Assembly (NCBI RefSeq): GCF_001456115.1
Contig: NZ_CP013264.1
Location: forward strand, 3,304,501 to 3,368,500
Direction of reading: 5' to 3'
DNA from: Sphingobium baderi
GTDB lineage: Bacteria > Pseudomonadota > Alphaproteobacteria > Sphingomonadales > Sphingomonadaceae
DNA length: 64,000 bases
How positions within the stretch are numbered: position 1 is the first letter of the stretch; every line of letters begins with the position of its first letter. Made by a program: the position numbers and the translations under genes. The notes beneath the pieces were generated by a model. The model was not told the DNA's origin. It worked only from the letters and a program-made list of their open reading frames with translations, and did no database searches. Shown piece after piece: positions 42,142 to 51,241 of this stretch.

Positions 42142-43923
42142 CTAATTCAACAACACCAGCGTGGTGCACACCGCCAGTCCCACGACGATGTTCAGCGGCA
42201 CGCCGATCCGCACGAAATCGGCGAATCGATAATCGCCCGCCGCATGGACCAGCGCGTTGGTCTGATAGCCGATGGGCGTCGCGAAACAGGCCGACGCACC
42301 GATCATCAGCGCGATCACCAGCGGCAGCGGATCGACGCCCAGTTGCCGCGCCAGCGCGATCGTGATGGGCGTCATCAGCGCGGCGACCGCATTGTTGCTG
42401 AGCAGTTCGGACAGGATCAGCGCGAAGAAATAGATGACGAAGACCAGCGACCATGTGGGCGCGACCTGAAGCAGCGGAGTGACCCACCCGACCATCAGCG
42501 CGACACTGCCCGACTGTTCCAGCGCCATCCCCACCGCCAGCATTGCAAAGATCAGCACCAGCACATCGCCATCAATGGCGCTCCATGCCTCTTCCGCATC
42601 GATGCAGCGGGTGACGAGGATGACGCCCACCGCGAGGAAAGCGGCAAGGCCGATGCTGATGAAATTCAGCGCGGCGAAGGTCACGACGGCGGCCATGGAT
42701 AGGATGGCGATCCACGCCTTGCTACGTCGGAAGGCGCGGGTGCGGCTGATGTCCACGCCCATCAGATGCGGATGGTCGCGCAGCGAACGCACCGCATCGT
42801 CGCTGCCGGCGATCAACAGGCGGTCCGCGCCGCGAATGCGCGCATCGGCCAGATCGGGACCGGGTAAATGCCGCGCGCGATGCATGCCGATGATGCGGAC
42901 GCGCAGCGCGTGGAGGAAGGGTATGTCCCTCAGCCGGTCGCCGGTCGAAGGATGGCTAGGCGCGACCATCGCCTCGATCACCGTGCCTTCATGGGAGGAG
43001 GTTTCGGAATCCGCCGCGATTCCCAGTTCGAAGCGGCCCGATTCGCGCAGGGTCATGACCGCGGTGCCGTCCGCCCGGACGATCAGTCGGTCGCCGGCAT
43101 GAAGCTCCTCCTCCATCAGGTCGCCGCGCCGGATCTCTCCCGCGCGTTTGAGGCCCAGCAGCACTACCGACCGGCCGAACAGGCTGAGCGAGCCGATTTC
43201 TCGGCCCACAAGATCGCTGTCATGCGGGACCACCAGTTCAGTGAGGTAATCCTGCACCGTTCCGCCATTCTCGCCGCCGATGGACGGTTCGTCGCTCGGC
43301 AGCAGGAAGGACAGGCAGGCAAGCGTCGCGATGCCCGCCACCGTGCCCGCTATGCCATAAGGGGAGATGGTGAAGATGCCGATCGGCTCCATCCCCTGCT
43401 CCGCCGCGATGCCCGCGACGATGAGATTGGTGGAGGTGCCGATCAGCGTGATGCAACCGCCCATTACCGCGACGGCGTTCATCGGGATCAGCAGCTTCTT
43501 GACCGGGATGTTGGTCGCCTGCGCCAGCTTGAAGGCGATGGGGATCAGCAGCACGACCACCGGCGTGTTGTTGAGGAAGCAGGAGATGATGACGATGCCC
43601 ACCGTCACTTCGGCAAGGGCAAGGCGCGGATGCTGCTGCGCGCGGGTCATGATGAGGTCGGCGACGCGGTTGACCGTGCCGGTGCGGATGAGCGCGCCCG
43701 ACAGCACCAGCATCGCCGCGACGGTCAGCGGCGCGGGATTGGCGAAAACGGAAAAGAGGCCCTTTTCGTCGATCAGCCCCAAGGCCGCATAGGCGCAGGC
43801 GCCAAGCGCCGCGACAACGCTGGCCGGATAGCGTTCGCGCAGGAAGGCAACGAACATGCATGCAAGGAGGATCAGACCGATCTCCGCGCGATAGGCGCCC
43901 AACAGCGCCGTTACCATATGCAT
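42142..43923 (-). CDS. SLC13/DASS-type permease with TrkA-C domains
   Basis: 593 residues. About five membrane helices at the N-terminus (ILLACMFVAFLRERYPASVV, FLNNTPVVVLLIPIAFKLA), then a cytoplasmic insert of about 190 residues holding two TrkA-C (RCK_C) domains (LVGREIGSLSLFGRSVVLLG, MHRARHLPGPDLADARIRGA), then about six helices including SELLSNNAVAALMTPITIAL. The twin NTP/NNA motifs mark the DASS family; such fusions carry sulfate, dicarboxylate or other anions. A start two codons inward is possible. AGGGGGA precedes it by 11 bases. Confidence 0.88.
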   Translation of the reverse strand: MHMVTALLGAYRAEIGLILLACMFVAFLRERYPASVVAALGACAYAALGLIDEKGLFSVFANPAPLTVAAMLVLSGALIRTGTVNRVADLIMTRAQQHPRLALAEVTVGIVIISCFLNNTPVVVLLIPIAFKLAQATNIPVKKLLIPMNAVAVMGGCITLIGTSTNLIVAGIAAEQGMEPIGIFTISPYGIAGTVAGIATLACLSFLLPSDEPSIGGENGGTVQDYLTELVVPHDSDLVGREIGSLSLFGRSVVLLGLKRAGEIRRGDLMEEELHAGDRLIVRADGTAVMTLRESGRFELGIAADSETSSHEGTVIEAMVAPSHPSTGDRLRDIPFLHALRVRIIGMHRARHLPGPDLADARIRGADRLLIAGSDDAVRSLRDHPHLMGVDISRTRAFRRSKAWIAILSMAAVVTFAALNFISIGLAAFLAVGVILVTRCIDAEEAWSAIDGDVLVLIFAMLAVGMALEQSGSVALMVGWVTPLLQVAPTWSLVFVIYFFALILSELLSNNAVAALMTPITIALARQLGVDPLPLVIALMIGASACFATPIGYQTNALVHAAGDYRFADFVRIGVPLNIVVGLAVCTTLVLLN

Positions 43924-44216
43924 ATGCCGGTCGATCCCCCTGCTCGCGTCGTCGCGTGGCCTTCGTCTTTACCTAGAGGAATCCAACGAAATGGGCCAGC
44001 CATGGTTGCATGGCTGGCCCGTGTTCGCGGCTTGAAGGGGACAGTTTGACCGCCATATCCGCGCGAAGGCGATGACGCTCCCCAGGCTTACGCTCTGCCG
44101 CTTCGCCCTCCCGCGGGCGATCCGTTTGGGAAGTGTAACGCAGATCGGGTGAGTCGTCTCGCTTCCGATGCGGCTTTATCGAAGGAAAGAGGCGTCTCGC
44201 CGCTGGCGCGGCGACT
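43924..44216. other. Intergenic space between aroC and the SLC13 permease
   Basis: A perfect 11-bp hairpin, GGGCCAGCCAT (43993-44003) with ATGGCTGGCCC (44010-44020), lies here. On the minus strand it is followed by ATTTCGTT, so it may end the aroC transcript weakly. The rest of the stretch shows no gene, tRNA or repeat that I recognise. Confidence 0.5.
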
Positions 44217-45290
44217 TCAGCGTTCCCCGCACTGGGCGCGGTCGAGCAGTTTCTGGTCGGCCAGCACCAGCGCCATCATCGCTTCGACCACCGGAACGCC
44301 GCGAATGCCGACGCAGGGATCATGGCGTCCCCTGGTCACGAGGTCGGACGCCACGCCTTCGCGGGTCACGGTTTCGACCGGGATCAGGATGGAGCTGGTC
44401 GGTTTGAAGGCAACGCGCATCTTGATCGGCTGGCCGGTCGAGATGCCGCCCGCGATACCGCCCGCATGATTGGCCAGGAATTGCGGACCATCCTCGCCCG
44501 GACGCATGGGATCGGCATTCTGCTCGCCGCGCAGGCGGGCGGCTGCGAAACCGTCGCCAATCTCCACGCCCTTGACCGCGTTGATGCTCATCATCGCGGC
44601 GGCCAGTTCGCTGTCGAGCTTGGCATAGAGCGGTGCGCCCCAACCGGCGGGAACGCCCGCTGCGACGCATTCCACCACCGCGCCGAGGGACGAGCCGTCG
44701 AGGCGAGCTTCGTCCACCAGCTTTTCCCAACGCTTCGCGGCTTCCGGGTCGGGGCAGAAGAAGGGGTTGTTGTCGATCTCGCTCGCGTCGAAACGGGCAT
44801 GGTCGATGGCGTCGCCGCCAATCTCGCTCACATAGGCGAAGATGTCGACATCAGGGATGACAAGTCGCGCGACCGCGCCCGCCGCCACCCGGCTCGCGGT
44901 TTCGCGGGCGGAGGACCGGCCCCCGCCGCGATAGTCGCGAAAGCCGTATTTGGCGTCATAGGCATAGTCGGCATGGCCGGGACGATAGGCCTTGGCGACT
45001 TCGGAATAATCCTTCGAGCGTTGGTCGGTATTCTCGATCATCAGGCTGATGGGCGTGCCGGTGGTGCGCCCTTCGAACACGCCGGAGAGGATGCGGACTT
45101 CATCCGGTTCGCGGCGCTGGGTGGTGAATTTGGACGTGCCGGGCTTGCGCTTGTCCAGGAAAGGCTGAATGTCCGCCTCGCTCAGCGGCAGCCCCGGAGG
45201 ACAGCCATCCACGACCGCCCCGATGGCGGGGCCATGGCTCTCCCCCCAAGTGGTGAAGCGGAAAACGCGGCCGAATGTGTTGAAGCTCAT
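44217..45290 (-). CDS. aroC: Chorismate synthase
   Basis: Last shikimate-pathway step, EPSP to chorismate, needing reduced FMN. 357 residues. Conserved FMN/EPSP elements: [20 protein letters not shown] near 12-31, [20 protein letters not shown] near 120-139, and [20 protein letters not shown] near the end. It starts four bases inside the DUF2442 gene and follows fabI at a distance, a usual fabI-aroC neighbourhood here split by the DUF4160/DUF2442 pair. Confidence 0.97.
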   Translation of the reverse strand: MSFNTFGRVFRFTTWGESHGPAIGAVVDGCPPGLPLSEADIQPFLDKRKPGTSKFTTQRREPDEVRILSGVFEGRTTGTPISLMIENTDQRSKDYSEVAKAYRPGHADYAYDAKYGFRDYRGGGRSSARETASRVAAGAVARLVIPDVDIFAYVSEIGGDAIDHARFDASEIDNNPFFCPDPEAAKRWEKLVDEARLDGSSLGAVVECVAAGVPAGWGAPLYAKLDSELAAAMMSINAVKGVEIGDGFAAARLRGEQNADPMRPGEDGPQFLANHAGGIAGGISTGQPIKMRVAFKPTSSILIPVETVTREGVASDLVTRGRHDPCVGIRGVPVVEAMMALVLADQKLLDRAQCGER

Positions 45291-45694
45291 ATGTTGGCCT
45301 GCTTCCGGGGCCTGCCGCCCTTGGCTCCGTTCATCCGCGCCGCAGCCACCTTGGCAGGCGAGCGCGACCGTCCTGCGATCCGCGCCATATGCGCCCGGGT
45401 GCCGAACAGCCCCGCCATCAGGCCGGGAATGGACAGATCCGTATCAAGATCCTCCCAATGCAATCCATAGCCCGAAGGACTGACTTCAACTGCGGCAATC
45501 TGTTCCGGCGTGGCGCCTTCCAGCCCTTGTCCAAGCCGAGAGGGAAAGGCAAAAGTGCAGCCGTTGGTGAGATCCACGATCACCCGGCCAGTTCGGGCAT
45601 CATAATGCGCGGCGGTTGCGCGCGGTTCTTCCCGCACGGCTTCTCTGCCGCATTCCAGGGCCGCATCAATGGCGGCATCGCTGATCTCAACCAT
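45287..45694 (-). CDS. DUF2442 domain-containing protein
   Basis: 135 residues. [25 protein letters not shown] is the characteristic DUF2442 beta sheet, followed by [20 protein letters not shown]. The tail is basic ([20 protein letters not shown]), with an AAARMNxAKGGRPR pattern that could bind nucleic acid. It overlaps the DUF4160 stop by eight bases and aroC by four, so it is coupled to both. DUF4160/DUF2442 pairs are common and have been suggested as toxin-antitoxin-like; that role is inference. Confidence 0.85.
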   Translation of the reverse strand: MVEISDAAIDAALECGREAVREEPRATAAHYDARTGRVIVDLTNGCTFAFPSRLGQGLEGATPEQIAAVEVSPSGYGLHWEDLDTDLSIPGLMAGLFGTRAHMARIAGRSRSPAKVAAARMNGAKGGRPRKQANI

Positions 45695-45919
45695 GTATAT
45701 CCTTCCATCGCAACAGCAGCGCCGCTTGCTGCTGCTCCACGATCTTCATAACCCGCCTGACCTCGGCGCGCGTGAAGCCCTGGACCTCGATCAACCTTGG
45801 CGCAGAGCCTGTTATGTCGGCGCTCGCTTCGCCGGCACCAACCGCATGAACATGAGCAGGCGCATGGTCATCCACATAGATGACGACGCGACCCCGCCCT
45901 GGCGGTGAACCGTCACCAT
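45687..45919 (-). pseudogene. DUF4160 gene with a probable one-base frameshift
   Basis: The 3-prime part encodes VDDHAPAHVHAVGAGEASAD and a helix ending in [10 protein letters not shown], typical of DUF4160. The expected start, ATG at 45917-45919 with AGG upstream, reads MVTVHRQG, but after the run GGGCGGGG (45891-45899 region) the frame is lost; adding one base restores RVVIYVDDHAPAHVH. As it stands, only a GTG at 45875 without RBS could start the intact 62-codon frame. Either a real mutation or a base-call error in a G-run. Confidence 0.6.
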
Positions 45920-45952
45920 ATATAACCTAACGCGATAGGTTTTTCAATCGCC

Positions 45953-46759
45953 TCACTTGTCCAGCGCGATGTCGGGCGCGTCTTCGGCTTTCATGCCGAT
46001 GACGTTGTAGCCCGCGTCGACATGGTGGACTTCGCCCGTCACGCCCGATGCGAGGTCGGAGAGGAGGTAGAGGCCCGCGCCGCCCACATCCTCGATCGTC
46101 ACGTTGCGGCGGAGCGGGCTGTTCAGCTCGTTCCACTTCATGATGTAGCGGAAATCGCCGATACCGCTCGCCGCCAGCGTCTTGATGGGGCCAGCGGAGA
46201 TGGCGTTGACGCGGATATTTTCAGGCCCCAAGTCCATCGCCAGATATTTGACGCTGGTTTCCAGCGCCGCCTTGGCCACGCCCATCACATTATAATGGGG
46301 AATGACCTTTTCCGCGCCATAATAGCTGAGCGTCAGCAGGCTGCCGCCCTCCGCCATCAGGGCGCGGGCGCGTTTCGCCACCGCGACGAAGCTGTAGGCG
46401 GAAATGTTCATCGTCATCAGGAAGTTTTCGAGGCTGGTGTCGACATATTTGCCGCGCAGCTCGTTCTTGTCCGAAAAACCGATGGCATGGACCACGAAGT
46501 CGAGTTTGCCCCAGCGCGCCCTGATCTCGTCAAAGGCGATGTCGAGCTTGTCCATGTCCGACACGTCGCATTCGATCAGGAAATCCGATCCCAGTTCCTC
46601 CGCCAGCGGCTTCACCCGCTTCGCCAGCGCCTCGCCCTGATAGGAGAAAGCGAGTTCCGCCCCCTGCGCGCGCAGGGCCTTCGAAATGCCCCAGGCCAGC
46701 GACTTGTCATTCGCAAGACCCATGATGAGGCCACGCTTTCCTGCCATCAAGCCGTTCAT
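45953..46759 (-). CDS. fabI: Enoyl-[acyl-carrier-protein] reductase (NADH)
   Basis: Last reduction of each fatty-acid elongation cycle. 268 residues, full length. SDR fold with the FabI cofactor start GKRGLIMGLANDKSLAWGIS, the catalytic Tyr-x6-Lys as YNVMGVAK near 157-164, and the substrate loop AISAGPIKTLAASGI. It is the target of triclosan-type inhibitors in relatives. Two bases after the YihY stop region on the minus strand; the DUF4160 remnant begins 33 bases later. Confidence 0.97.
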   Translation of the reverse strand: MNGLMAGKRGLIMGLANDKSLAWGISKALRAQGAELAFSYQGEALAKRVKPLAEELGSDFLIECDVSDMDKLDIAFDEIRARWGKLDFVVHAIGFSDKNELRGKYVDTSLENFLMTMNISAYSFVAVAKRARALMAEGGSLLTLSYYGAEKVIPHYNVMGVAKAALETSVKYLAMDLGPENIRVNAISAGPIKTLAASGIGDFRYIMKWNELNSPLRRNVTIEDVGGAGLYLLSDLASGVTGEVHHVDAGYNVIGMKAEDAPDIALDK

Positions 46760-46761
46760 TC

Positions 46762-47724
46762 TTATGTCCCGTTCCCTTTGTCGTCCGGCGCCGGCTCACC
46801 TTCTTCCTCCTCAGGAAATTCCGCCAGCGCCGCATTGAGTTCCGCGCCAATTACCACGCCAAGCCCGACGAGGAAGAAAAAAATGAGGGTGATCATCACG
46901 CCAGCCAAACTGCCATAGGTGCGATCATAGCTGCCCAGCAATCCCAGGGTCGGCGGCAACAGCAGCGTCACGGCGTACCACCAGCCCGTCGTCGCCGCCG
47001 CGCCGGGCCATTTGGGGAAGCGCCCGTCCTTGTAGCGACTGGGCGTCAGCGACCAGTAAAGCGACCAGAGCGAAAGGAAGAGGATGCCGCTGGGCACCAA
47101 TTTGGTCAGCGTGATGATGCGGATGGCTTCGTCAGCGAAAGGGAAGAGGCGATGGATGATCTCATCTATCGCCGTCACTATGACCTGAAGCGAGAAGGAG
47201 AACATCACCGCCAGCACGCTGACCAGCGTGATACCGATAGCGGCCAGACGATAGTGGAGGAAGGAACGCGTGCTTTTCGTCCCATAGGCGCGGCGCAATA
47301 TATCACGCACGGTTTCGATCAGGCTGCCCACGGTCCACAGCCCCACAAGGCCGCCCAGCCAGAGCAGCGGCCCGGTGCGCGCAGCCAGCGCTTCGCCGAT
47401 GGGCTGGCGGATGACGTCGGCGACCCCGCGCGGCATATTGTCGAGAAAATTGCCGACCGCGGCCAGCCCGTCCTGCGATCGGCCAAAGATACTGGCCACC
47501 GCCATCGCCACGATGAAGAAGGGGAACAGCGCCACCAGCGACAGGTAAGCAAGGTTCCCGGCATGGATGAACCCGTCGCTATAGGTGCCCACAGCCACGC
47601 GCTTCATGACTTCGAAGGCGTGGCTGCCGGGACGAACCCGGTCGATATGGCGGTTAAGGCGGCTGCGCGCCTGATATGCGAGGTGGCGGCGCGATTCAGG
47701 CGAAAGGGGCGAAGGTTGCGGCAT
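46762..47724 (-). CDS. YihY/BrkB family inner-membrane protein
   Basis: 320 residues with about six membrane helices between 45 and 300. AGNLAYLSLVALFPFFIVAM is the typical start of the family and GVMITLIFFFLVGLGVVIGAELNAAL the conserved last helix with its Glu. The family was once called RNase BN in error and BrkB in Bordetella; transport function is only suspected. An acidic tail closes it. It lies 15 bases after the DnaJ-like gene and 2 bases before fabI, so one operon is likely. Confidence 0.9.
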   Translation of the reverse strand: MPQPSPLSPESRRHLAYQARSRLNRHIDRVRPGSHAFEVMKRVAVGTYSDGFIHAGNLAYLSLVALFPFFIVAMAVASIFGRSQDGLAAVGNFLDNMPRGVADVIRQPIGEALAARTGPLLWLGGLVGLWTVGSLIETVRDILRRAYGTKSTRSFLHYRLAAIGITLVSVLAVMFSFSLQVIVTAIDEIIHRLFPFADEAIRIITLTKLVPSGILFLSLWSLYWSLTPSRYKDGRFPKWPGAAATTGWWYAVTLLLPPTLGLLGSYDRTYGSLAGVMITLIFFFLVGLGVVIGAELNAALAEFPEEEEGEPAPDDKGNGT

Positions 47725-47739
47725 TCGTCCCCTAACGCA

Positions 47740-48666
47740 TCAAACGCCCATCGAGGCCCGAACGGCGCGGCTGTCCTGCCAGCCTTCGACAAACGCCTTG
47801 ATCGCCGGATCGTCGGCGGGCACGTCTATCTGGAGCGTGACGAGCTGGTCGCCGCGCTTGCCGTCCTTCGCGGTGAAGCCCTTGCCGCGCAGGCGCAGCG
47901 TCTTGCCGGAAGTGGAACCGGCCGGAACGCCGAGCATCACCGGGCCATCGACCGTCGGCACCTTGACCTTGCCGCCCTTCACCGCTTCGTCGAGGGTGAT
48001 GGGAAGGTCGAGCAGAACATTGTCGCCGTCCCGCTTGAAGAAGGGATGCGGCTTCACGTCGATGGTGACGATAGCGTCGCCCGCACCGCCGGGGCCGGGC
48101 TGGCCCTTGCCGGAAAGGCGCATCTGCGTGCCGCTCTCAACCCCGGCGGGAAGCTTGAGGTCGATGGTCTTGCCGTCCTGAAGCGTGATCCGCTGCGGCG
48201 CGAGCGTGGCGGCGTCGACGAAGGCCACCGCCAGACGATAGGCGGCATTGGCGCCCTTTTGCGGAGGCGCATTGCGGCCGAATCCGCCGCCACGCCGACC
48301 CCCGCCGCTGAACAGTCCTTCGAAAATATCCCCGAAATCCGCGCTGCCGCCGTTAAATTCGAAACCGCCCGCCTGGCCCCCGCCCGGATGCCCGCGAAAG
48401 CCGCCGCCCCCTCCCCCGCCGCCAAAGCCGAAGGGCGCGGTCGGGTTGCCGTCTGCGTCGATCTCCCCCCGGTCGAAGCGGGCGCGCTTGTCCTTGTCGG
48501 ACAGGAGGTCATAGGCATTGGTGACGGACGAGAATTTCTCCGCCGCCTTCGGATTGTCCTTGTTCCGGTCGGGATGCAGTTCCTTGGCGAGCTTGCGATA
48601 GGCGGACTTGATTTCCGCCTCGCTCGCGCCGCGTGCGACGCCCAATGTGGAATAGGGATCGGCCAT
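47740..48666 (-). CDS. DnaJ-like (CbpA-type) co-chaperone
   Basis: 308 residues. J domain at 1-70 with HPD at 31-33 (KELHPDRNKDNP), then a Gly/Phe-rich stretch ([20 protein letters not shown]), no zinc-finger cysteines, and two C-terminal substrate-binding barrels (DAIVTIDVKPHPFFKRDGDN, GKTLRLRGKGFTAKDGKRGD). That is the type II/CbpA design, stimulating DnaK. First gene of the minus-strand run to aroC, divergent from pdxH. Confidence 0.93.
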   Translation of the reverse strand: MADPYSTLGVARGASEAEIKSAYRKLAKELHPDRNKDNPKAAEKFSSVTNAYDLLSDKDKRARFDRGEIDADGNPTAPFGFGGGGGGGGFRGHPGGGQAGGFEFNGGSADFGDIFEGLFSGGGRRGGGFGRNAPPQKGANAAYRLAVAFVDAATLAPQRITLQDGKTIDLKLPAGVESGTQMRLSGKGQPGPGGAGDAIVTIDVKPHPFFKRDGDNVLLDLPITLDEAVKGGKVKVPTVDGPVMLGVPAGSTSGKTLRLRGKGFTAKDGKRGDQLVTLQIDVPADDPAIKAFVEGWQDSRAVRASMGV

Positions 48667-48798
48667 CTACGCTGTGTTACCTTTATCTTTAACGGTGGAA
48701 AGTGAATTTGCCCCTCTATGTGGAGAAAAGCGCCGCCGCGTTCAAGTTGCGGCTGGCCTGTATCGACAGCCGAAGCGCTTCTTCCTAAGGTCGGGGGC

Positions 48799-49374
48799 AT
48801 GACAGACCCCTTCGCCCTGTTCGATGAATGGTACGCGCAAGCGCGCCAGAGCGAGATCAACGACAGCAACGCCATGGCGCTGGCCACCGCTGACGAACGC
48901 GGGCGGCCTTCGGTGCGGATGGTGCTGCTCAAAGGGCATGGGCCAGACGGATTCGTCTTTTACACCAATTTCGAGGGGCGCAAAGCGGGCGAGCTGCTGG
49001 ACAATCCCCATGCCGCGCTGCTGTTCCATTGGAAGTCGCTGCGGCGGCAGGTCCGGATCGAGGGGCCGGTGGGGCGCGTGGACGAAGCCGCCGCCGACGC
49101 CTATTTCGCGACGCGCAGCCGCGACAGCCAGCTTGGCGCATGGGCGTCCGACCAGTCGCAGCCGCTACCTTCGCGAGAGGTGTTCATGGCCCGCTATGAG
49201 GAAATGCGCGCCCGGTTCGAGGGCGGGCCGGTGCCGCGCCCGCCGCACTGGTCGGGCTTTCGCGTGAAGCCGCAGCGGATCGAGTTCTGGCAGGACCGCG
49301 AGCACCGGCTGCACGAACGCCGCCTGTTCACGCGGCATGGCGATGAATGGCATGAGGGGATGCTGTATCCTTAG
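48799..49374 (+). CDS. pdxH: Pyridoxamine 5-phosphate oxidase
   Basis: Oxidises pyridoxine or pyridoxamine phosphate to PLP with FMN. 191 residues from the ATG at 48799, preceded by GGGGG. FMN-binding stretches RPSVRMVLLKG and GFVFYTNFEGRKAGEL, then LRRQVRIEGPVGRV, and the C-terminal WSGFRVKPQRIEFWQDREHRLHERRLF motif are all present. Divergent from dnaJ-like, and its stop is 6 bases from the queF stop on the other strand. Confidence 0.96.
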   Translation: MTDPFALFDEWYAQARQSEINDSNAMALATADERGRPSVRMVLLKGHGPDGFVFYTNFEGRKAGELLDNPHAALLFHWKSLRRQVRIEGPVGRVDEAAADAYFATRSRDSQLGAWASDQSQPLPSREVFMARYEEMRARFEGGPVPRPPHWSGFRVKPQRIEFWQDREHRLHERRLFTRHGDEWHEGMLYP

Positions 49375-49380
49375 CGGGCT

Positions 49381-49839
49381 TCAACCCCGCCCGCGATAGC
49401 CCGGCACGTCCTGCGGCGGGAGCCACATTCCTGCGGGCGGATCGCCCGATTGCCAGAACACGTCGATGGGGATGCCTCCGCGCGGATACCAGTAACCGCC
49501 GATGCGGAGCCAGAGCGGCTTCATTTCGGTGAACAGCCGCTCGCCAATGCCGACGGTGCAATCCTCATGGAAGGCGGCATGGTTGCGGAAGGCGCCGAGG
49601 AACAGCTTCAGCGACTTCGATTCGACGATGGTCGCGGCCGGCGCATAGTCGATCACCAGATGGGCGAAGTCAGGCTGCCCCGTCACCGGGCAGAGCGAGG
49701 TAAATTCCGGCGCGGTGAAGCGCACCAGATAGGGCTTTCCCGGGCGGGGATTGGGGACGTAATCGAGGACGGCCTCTTCCGGGCGCTGGGGCAGCGCGCT
49801 GGTCTGGCCAAGATGGATCGGTTGGGGCGTATCGGTCAT
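49381..49839 (-). CDS. queF: NADPH-dependent 7-cyano-7-deazaguanine reductase (preQ0 reductase)
   Basis: Reduces preQ0 to preQ1 in queuosine synthesis. 152 residues from the ATG at 49839, the short unimodular QueF type. The catalytic Cys is in [15 protein letters not shown] near 55-69; [15 protein letters not shown] near 83 is the QueF signature, and HEDC follows. No other queuosine gene is in the window. Upstream in-frame TTG/GTG options are not preferred because sequence similarity begins here. Confidence 0.95.
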   Translation of the reverse strand: MTDTPQPIHLGQTSALPQRPEEAVLDYVPNPRPGKPYLVRFTAPEFTSLCPVTGQPDFAHLVIDYAPAATIVESKSLKLFLGAFRNHAAFHEDCTVGIGERLFTEMKPLWLRIGGYWYPRGGIPIDVFWQSGDPPAGMWLPPQDVPGYRGRG

Positions 49840-49929
49840 GGCGGCCCATCTACGCGATTGCACGCATAAAGTCATGGGGGCGATCTGTTCATCTGCTGTT
49901 CAGGTGAAGCATTGCCTTGGCTGCTGATT

Positions 49930-51186
49930 ATGGGGCCTTATCGCTTGATCTTTTCCATGGTGCCGCTGCTGCTGGCGACGGGCGCGCTTGCCCAGCAGCA
50001 GGATAGCGGCGGGCCGGTCATGAATCTGCCGCGCGGCAACACGCAAAATGCGCCCGATAGTCGGCAGGGGCCAGAATTGGACGTGTTCCGCGATCCCGTG
50101 ACTCCAACGGTAGCGCCACCGCCCGCCGTGGCCCTGCCGCCTGTCGTGACGCCGACCACGCCACCGCCTGCCGCCCCCCAGCCAACGGCGCAGACGTCCG
50201 CGCCACGCCGGGAAACGCGCCCATCCGAGGTTCAGCCCGAATCCCGGACAGAGCGGAACGCGCAACGCAACGAACCGCGCCAAGCCGAAACGCCCGCCCC
50301 CGAGCAGAGCGAAAGCACGACAGGCGAGGGCCCCTCGACCGCCGCGCCGGAACCGCAGGCCGCGCCCGCGCCCGCGCCCGCGCCGAATGAGGCTGCGAAC
50401 GCCGCGCTCGCGCCTACCGAACCGACTCCGGCTGTGGAGGCTTCGAACGAAGGCCTGCCCTGGCTCTGGATCGTTGGCGGGATCGTGCTGCTGGCTGCGG
50501 CCTTCTTCTTCCTGCGGCGCAGACGGAACGAATCGGACGAGGACGAGGTTGCGCCGGAGCCTGTGGAGCCGGTCCTGGCCGAGCCTATTGCCGAGGAAAC
50601 GGCCCCTCCACCGCCTGCACCCACGCCCACGCCTATGCCCGAAGCGGTTGCCGACACGACAACGGATCGTGCCCAGATCGACCTTTCGCTGGAAGTGACG
50701 GGCGCGCGCAATTCGCTGATGGGCCTGACGGTCGCCTATACGCTGACGCTCGCCAATCGGGGCGAGCGAACCGCGCAGGATGTGCTGGTGCGCGGACTAA
50801 TCGGCAATGCGGGCGGGGATCAGCAGACGCTGCTCCAGCAGTTCGTGAGCGGCCACACCGGCCTGCCGCTCCATTCCGCCGTGGCGATCGCCCCGGGGGC
50901 CAGCCAGCGCCTGACCGGCGAACTGCGGCTGACGGCGGACCAGATCGTGCCGGTGCCGATGGGCGAGCGGTTGCTGCTGATCCCGCTCGCGGCGTTCGAT
51001 GTGCAATATCGCTGGGGCGAGGACAGCGCTGATCCGACGGGGACGGGCCGCACCGGGGGCGCCTTCATCGTAGGGCAGGAACAGGAGCCGCGCGCCGAGC
51101 GGCTGTCGCCCTTCCGCCTCGACCTTGGCCCGCGCCAGTATCGGCGGCCCGGCGCGCGCGTCGCGCGGCAGTTCGGGCGAAACTGA
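49930..51186 (+). CDS. Exported Pro/Ala-rich protein with one membrane helix
   Basis: 418 residues from the ATG at 49930. Signal peptide ends near GALAQQQ. Residues about 40-165 are Pro/Ala/Glu rich and unordered (PTVAPPPAVALPPVVTPTTP), then a membrane helix GLPWLWIVGGIVLLAAAFFF near 176-195 with an LRRRR stop-transfer, then a second Pro/Glu-rich spacer and a C-terminal domain from about 250 (LEVTGARNSLMGLTVAYTLT) that looks like a beta-sandwich. Function unknown; possibly a cell-envelope anchor. Confidence 0.72.
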   Translation: MGPYRLIFSMVPLLLATGALAQQQDSGGPVMNLPRGNTQNAPDSRQGPELDVFRDPVTPTVAPPPAVALPPVVTPTTPPPAAPQPTAQTSAPRRETRPSEVQPESRTERNAQRNEPRQAETPAPEQSESTTGEGPSTAAPEPQAAPAPAPAPNEAANAALAPTEPTPAVEASNEGLPWLWIVGGIVLLAAAFFFLRRRRNESDEDEVAPEPVEPVLAEPIAEETAPPPPAPTPTPMPEAVADTTTDRAQIDLSLEVTGARNSLMGLTVAYTLTLANRGERTAQDVLVRGLIGNAGGDQQTLLQQFVSGHTGLPLHSAVAIAPGASQRLTGELRLTADQIVPVPMGERLLLIPLAAFDVQYRWGEDSADPTGTGRTGGAFIVGQEQEPRAERLSPFRLDLGPRQYRRPGARVARQFGRN

Positions 51187-51241
51187 CAGCCCCCTTTGCA
51201 GCGCCGTCCGCCCCCCCTATCAAGGGTGGCGACAGCAGCGC

